Origin: Daphnia pulex
Taxonomy: Eukaryota; Arthropoda; Branchiopoda; Diplostraca; Daphniidae
Assembly: GCF_021134715.1 (NCBI RefSeq)
Contig: NC_060018.1
Coordinates: 4,233,501 to 4,297,500 of the forward strand
Length of the DNA: 64,000 nt
Direction of reading: 5' to 3'
Under the pieces are notes generated by a model. That model did no database searches. It had not been told where the DNA came from and saw only the letters and a program-made list of their open reading frames with translations. Position numbers and translations under genes: made by a program. Positions 60,936 to 64,000 of this stretch are shown here, piece by piece. How positions within the stretch are numbered: the stretch's first letter is position 1; each line of letters begins with the position of its first letter.

Positions 60936-61855
60936 TCATCGCGTCAACTTATCAAAACTTTCACTGCGAAACTTGTCAACACATGAAGCAAAGTCTTTTA
61001 CCTCATTTGCGCAGTACAAAGGTTTATCCTTGTTTTCCTTATAACATTTCAGTATACGCTCTTTTTGTTCGCTGCAGATGTTGTTGAATGTTTCTTTAGA
61101 AAAAGAACGCTCGACGTCCGCCACAGCTGCACGATATTCTGCTTCAGTTTCATCGGCAAGTTTTGAATACTAAACACAATTATTTTGTCAAGAAACTTCA
61201 TTTTGACACACATTATGCTTACTTTGATAAATTTTTAAATATCTATGTTTGTCCCATAAAATTTCCCCTTTCAAAAATCTATAAATTCCTTACATGTTCT
61301 GTAAGATTCAGAAGCTGAGTACGCCAATGCTCCTGCACTCTTTGAATCTCTGCCTCCTTCTCTTGTCGAATTTTCAGAGCAGTCAAGTGAGCCTCTTCCA
61401 TGAAGTGTTCATAAGGATTTGGCTCCTTTGATTGCTTACTGCCAGTTGAGGCAGAAGCGGTTGGTACAACTACTTCCTTATTTGGTACCTGAATTCCATT
61501 AGTTGGTTTTGGCATTTCACTGGCAGTAGGTTTTTCAAACCCTGAATCCCCATCTTGATCTATTAAGGAATTGTGAACAATCAAATAGGTCTTATTGAAA
61601 TAAGTTTAAGAATAAAGGCACAGACTTTGGGGCTTCGTTTGAACTGAAACAGGTTGGTGTGAAATTTTTGCCTCCTTTTCTCTCTCAAGTTCTCCTTTCA
61701 AACGTCTCACAACAGAATCAGAGATCTGTTATGTTAAAGTAAATACATATTTTTAAGAAATTACATAATTTTAAATGCTATTTCAGAACCTTGATCACTC
61801 CGGCAACTTCATCATTAACGACTGCTATTTTCCGATTGCTTGGCGAATTACCCAT
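60936..61855 (-). CDS. CHCHD3: MICOS complex subunit MIC19 (CHCHD3)
   Basis: Four exons on the minus strand: 61855-61790, 61725-61626, 61559-61294, 61169-60936; 221 aa against 227 in human. The N-terminus MGNSPSNRK fits N-myristoylation, as in MIC19. A DUF737-type helical region follows (ISDSVVRRLKGELEREKEAK), then a long charged helix (ALKIRQEKEAEIQRVQEHW). The C-terminal CHCH domain has twin CX9C motifs (CSEQKERILKC and CANEVKDFASC) for Mia40-dependent import. MIC19 sits in the intermembrane space and links MICOS to the outer membrane to hold cristae junctions. The exon 2 donor is a weaker GTCTGT. Some chance it is the related MIC25. Confidence 0.9.
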
Positions 61856-62692
61856 TTCCTGACTGCTGTCTTACGTTGAGCACCGGTTAGTTAACTGCAA
61901 TAACTCAAATAGAAATGATTCATTGCACTAAACATTAATGAATTGTCATTAGTGAATCAACCTGAAATTCAGTTAATATTCCGATCCGACTATCCGTAGA
62001 GACCGTAGACTGATCTACAATATAGCAGACGACTGCAAAACTGCCAATGTTGACGAATTGGATTCACGATTAACGATTTACTTGTAAGCTTATTAAAAAT
62101 AATATATATTTTAGGATGATAAATAATTTTACTATTTTGTTTGATATTTAAAAATTACAATAAAAAGTTAGTTAGGCATCATATTTTAAAAGTGTTATTG
62201 AAGTGAATCACAGACATGCAGACATGACACACACAGTTCGACACACACACCTGAGCAGCGCACAGTGTGCGCTGTCGTGTGTGCGCCGCACACACGACAA
62301 TTGGTCGTTGACAACAAATAAGATAAACGTTGATCTTTTGAACTTTGATAGCAATTTTTAATGGCCCAGTTACAAGTTGGTAAATAACTGTTCTACACTG
62401 ATCAATCAAAATGGGTAATATATAATGTGCAATCATTTCTTTGCAATTTGATACTATATATGCTATCACATTTTAGTTGGGTGGGGCATCTGTATGCATA
62501 GTCTTGTTCAAATTGAACGACTCACATTTCAAAGTGAAAAAATGTAGTAGTAGCAATACTGGTAGAAATTAATCAACTGATTAGGTTATGAGATATCATA
62601 TTGTCACATAGCATATGGGGTTATAGTGGCTAGAATCATGTTATCTTTTTTGGACAATCGATAAGTCAAAATTTTTGTTCACAGATCCCTGT
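61856..62692. other. divergent region between MIC19 and the DUF2828 gene
   Basis: Contains CA-rich sequence and two adjoining perfect inverted repeats (62256-62299). An acceptor (CACAG at 62680-62684) just before the DUF2828 ATG suggests an upstream untranslated exon in this interval. Confidence 0.5.
62256..62299. repeat. two adjoining perfect inverted repeats
   Basis: CAGCGCACA-G-TGTGCGCTG (62256-62274) is followed, overlapping by two bases, by TGTCGTGTGTGCG-C-CGCACACACGACA (62273-62299). Each is a perfect palindrome around one central base, with 9-bp and 13-bp arms. Confidence 0.9.
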
Positions 62693-64000
62693 ATGGAGAT
62701 GGATGCAGCTGACAATATTGAACGAGGAAAAAAGCCCTTTCCTGAAAACATGACCTTGACTGAAAATGCCTCATTTACATACAGCTCTACCACAAGTGCT
62801 TGTCTTGATTTTTACTTTGAAGTGATGCAACAAACTCCGAATGATCAAATTGTAGAGACACTGAAGAAGTCATGGGATGAAGATCCACTTGTTTCTCTGA
62901 AGTTAATTTTTCAGTTACGCGATGTCCGTTCGGGAAAGGGAGCGGTAATTGAATTTCATCACTGCCTCATTTGGCTATTTCACAATCATCCCGAAACATT
63001 GCTCTATAATCTTGAATATGTTCCCAAACATGGCTACTGGAAAGATCTCTCTTGGTTTGTTAAATTTCTGCTTGAGGACCATGTTTCCATGACTAAGGAA
63101 CGTCAGAAACGGTTGAGAACTTCAGAGTCAAGCAATGAGCAAGCAAGTGTTAAATATTCCCTGGAAGATATTATCAAGAAACGGGTAGATGGTATGGTGA
63201 AGAAAGCTGTCTGGAAACGCTACTTGAAGCAATTGCCCGATGACGAATCAAGGAAAAATGCTCAACTGAAATTCAAGGAGTTATCGAAAGCTATTCATCT
63301 AGAACGAAGCAGAGAAGCCAAGATGAAGAAAAAATCCCTTAAAGATGTCTCAGCCGTCAAACTTTTGAACTTCAAGACCCTCCATCAACATTTCCCTGCA
63401 GTGTACGACAAGGTTGTCAACTTATTTTCATCTGCTCTAAAGCGTGACAAGGAAGTTCTGGCAAAAGAAAAAAGTTTGCCAAAGACTGCTTTAGCGGGGA
63501 AATGGGCTCCTGCAATTGGAGGTTCCATTGATTCGGTTACTTCGCTTGGTAAAAATGTTGCTCGTTCGTTGTATTCTTCGACACATCAACGTGACGCAAA
63601 AGAATCTGATTCAGATTACGACACAAAAGCCTTCATTTACTACCGCAAAGAATTCCTGACTCCACTGAGAGCTTCAATCAACGTCCCGGAACGAACAATG
63701 TCAATGAAGAAATGGACTGAACTAGACTATCAACGAGTTCCTTCGGTGTGCATGAAAAGAAATAAGAAGCAATTTTTAAAGAACGATGCCGAGCGATTTG
63801 GTCAATACCTCGAAGATGTCAAGTCAGGAATAAAGAAAATTGCGTCCGGAGCTCTACTCCCCCATGAAATTATTAAGCAGTTCATGACGCCCATTTCTTC
63901 TCTGCCTGAAGAATTGATGACAGTAGGAGAACTTCAATGGAAAAGCTATGTCGAGAATTTGAAGAAATCTGGACTGTTTGAAAGCTGTTTGTCTGTGTGC
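62693..64000 (+). CDS. DUF2828 domain protein, 5' part (runs off window)
   Basis: One open frame of 436 codons with no stop before the window ends. It matches the DUF2828 family known from plants, fungi, protists and large DNA viruses: ENASFTYSSTTSACLDFYFE, LIFQLRDVRSGKGAV, FHHCLIWLFHNHPETLLYNL, VPKHGYWKDLSW, KYSLEDIIKKRVDG, and the later YRKEFLTPLRASINVPE with QRVPSVCMKRNKKQFLKND. The family usually ends in a von Willebrand A-like domain, and the frame ends here just where that domain should begin (FESCLSVC). The N-terminal part is helical and TROVE-like. Biological role unknown. The start is the first ATG after a splice acceptor; ATG 62699 is two codons in. Confidence 0.85.
   Translation, partial: MEMDAADNIERGKKPFPENMTLTENASFTYSSTTSACLDFYFEVMQQTPNDQIVETLKKSWDEDPLVSLKLIFQLRDVRSGKGAVIEFHHCLIWLFHNHPETLLYNLEYVPKHGYWKDLSWFVKFLLEDHVSMTKERQKRLRTSESSNEQASVKYSLEDIIKKRVDGMVKKAVWKRYLKQLPDDESRKNAQLKFKELSKAIHLERSREAKMKKKSLKDVSAVKLLNFKTLHQHFPAVYDKVVNLFSSALKRDKEVLAKEKSLPKTALAGKWAPAIGGSIDSVTSLGKNVARSLYSSTHQRDAKESDSDYDTKAFIYYRKEFLTPLRASINVPERTMSMKKWTELDYQRVPSVCMKRNKKQFLKNDAERFGQYLEDVKSGIKKIASGALLPHEIIKQFMTPISSLPEELMTVGELQWKSYVENLKKSGLFESCLSVC

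Overview
The window looks like nuclear DNA of a small-genome arthropod, most likely a branchiopod crustacean close to Daphnia. The grounds are intron-rich animal genes with mostly 55-90 nt GT-AG introns, gene spacing of a few hundred bases, the gene content, and no recognisable transposons. The species is inferred. No rRNA, tRNA, CRISPR array or insertion sequence was recognised. Exon boundaries were placed by hand from splice signals, reading-frame continuity and family similarity, so single junctions may be off by a few bases.

Layout. 1-4814: gene-poor, rich in simple repeats. 4815-8717 (+): ODF3-like axonemal protein. 11271-14943 (-): CSDE1/Unr, a multi-cold-shock-domain RNA-binding protein. 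16673-20050 (+): wolframin. 21015-22070 (+): secreted coiled-coil cupin_5 (DUF985) protein. 22591-24467 (+): ninjurin with two alternative terminal exons. 24582-25883 (-): SUMF1, convergent with ninjurin. 26390-27905 (+): UBAP1 (ESCRT-I). 28910-30440 (+): SKP2, convergent with MTRF1L (30529-32085, -). 32433-33526 (+): MMACHC, convergent with TBC1D22 (33882-36082, -). 36697-40330 (+): BTB protein with 13 zinc fingers, convergent with TAL1 (40542-41472, -).

43233-56229 (-): an accessory-looking cluster of four membrane-protein genes forming two paralogous pairs in the order A-C-D-B. A and B are two-pass proteins with a large loop and no assigned function. C and D are long TspO/MBR-like multi-pass proteins. 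57330-60700 (+): RSBN1-type JmjC histone demethylase, convergent with MIC19/CHCHD3 (60936-61855, -). 62693-64000 (+): 5' part of a DUF2828 gene running off the window.

Most genes are unrelated housekeeping functions arranged as convergent or divergent neighbours; there is no operon-like logic. The parts least explained by known biology are the 43-56 kb cluster, the DUF2828 and cupin_5 genes, the ninjurin exon choice, and an MMACHC intron with a GC donor lying between direct repeats, which looks like a recent intron gain.
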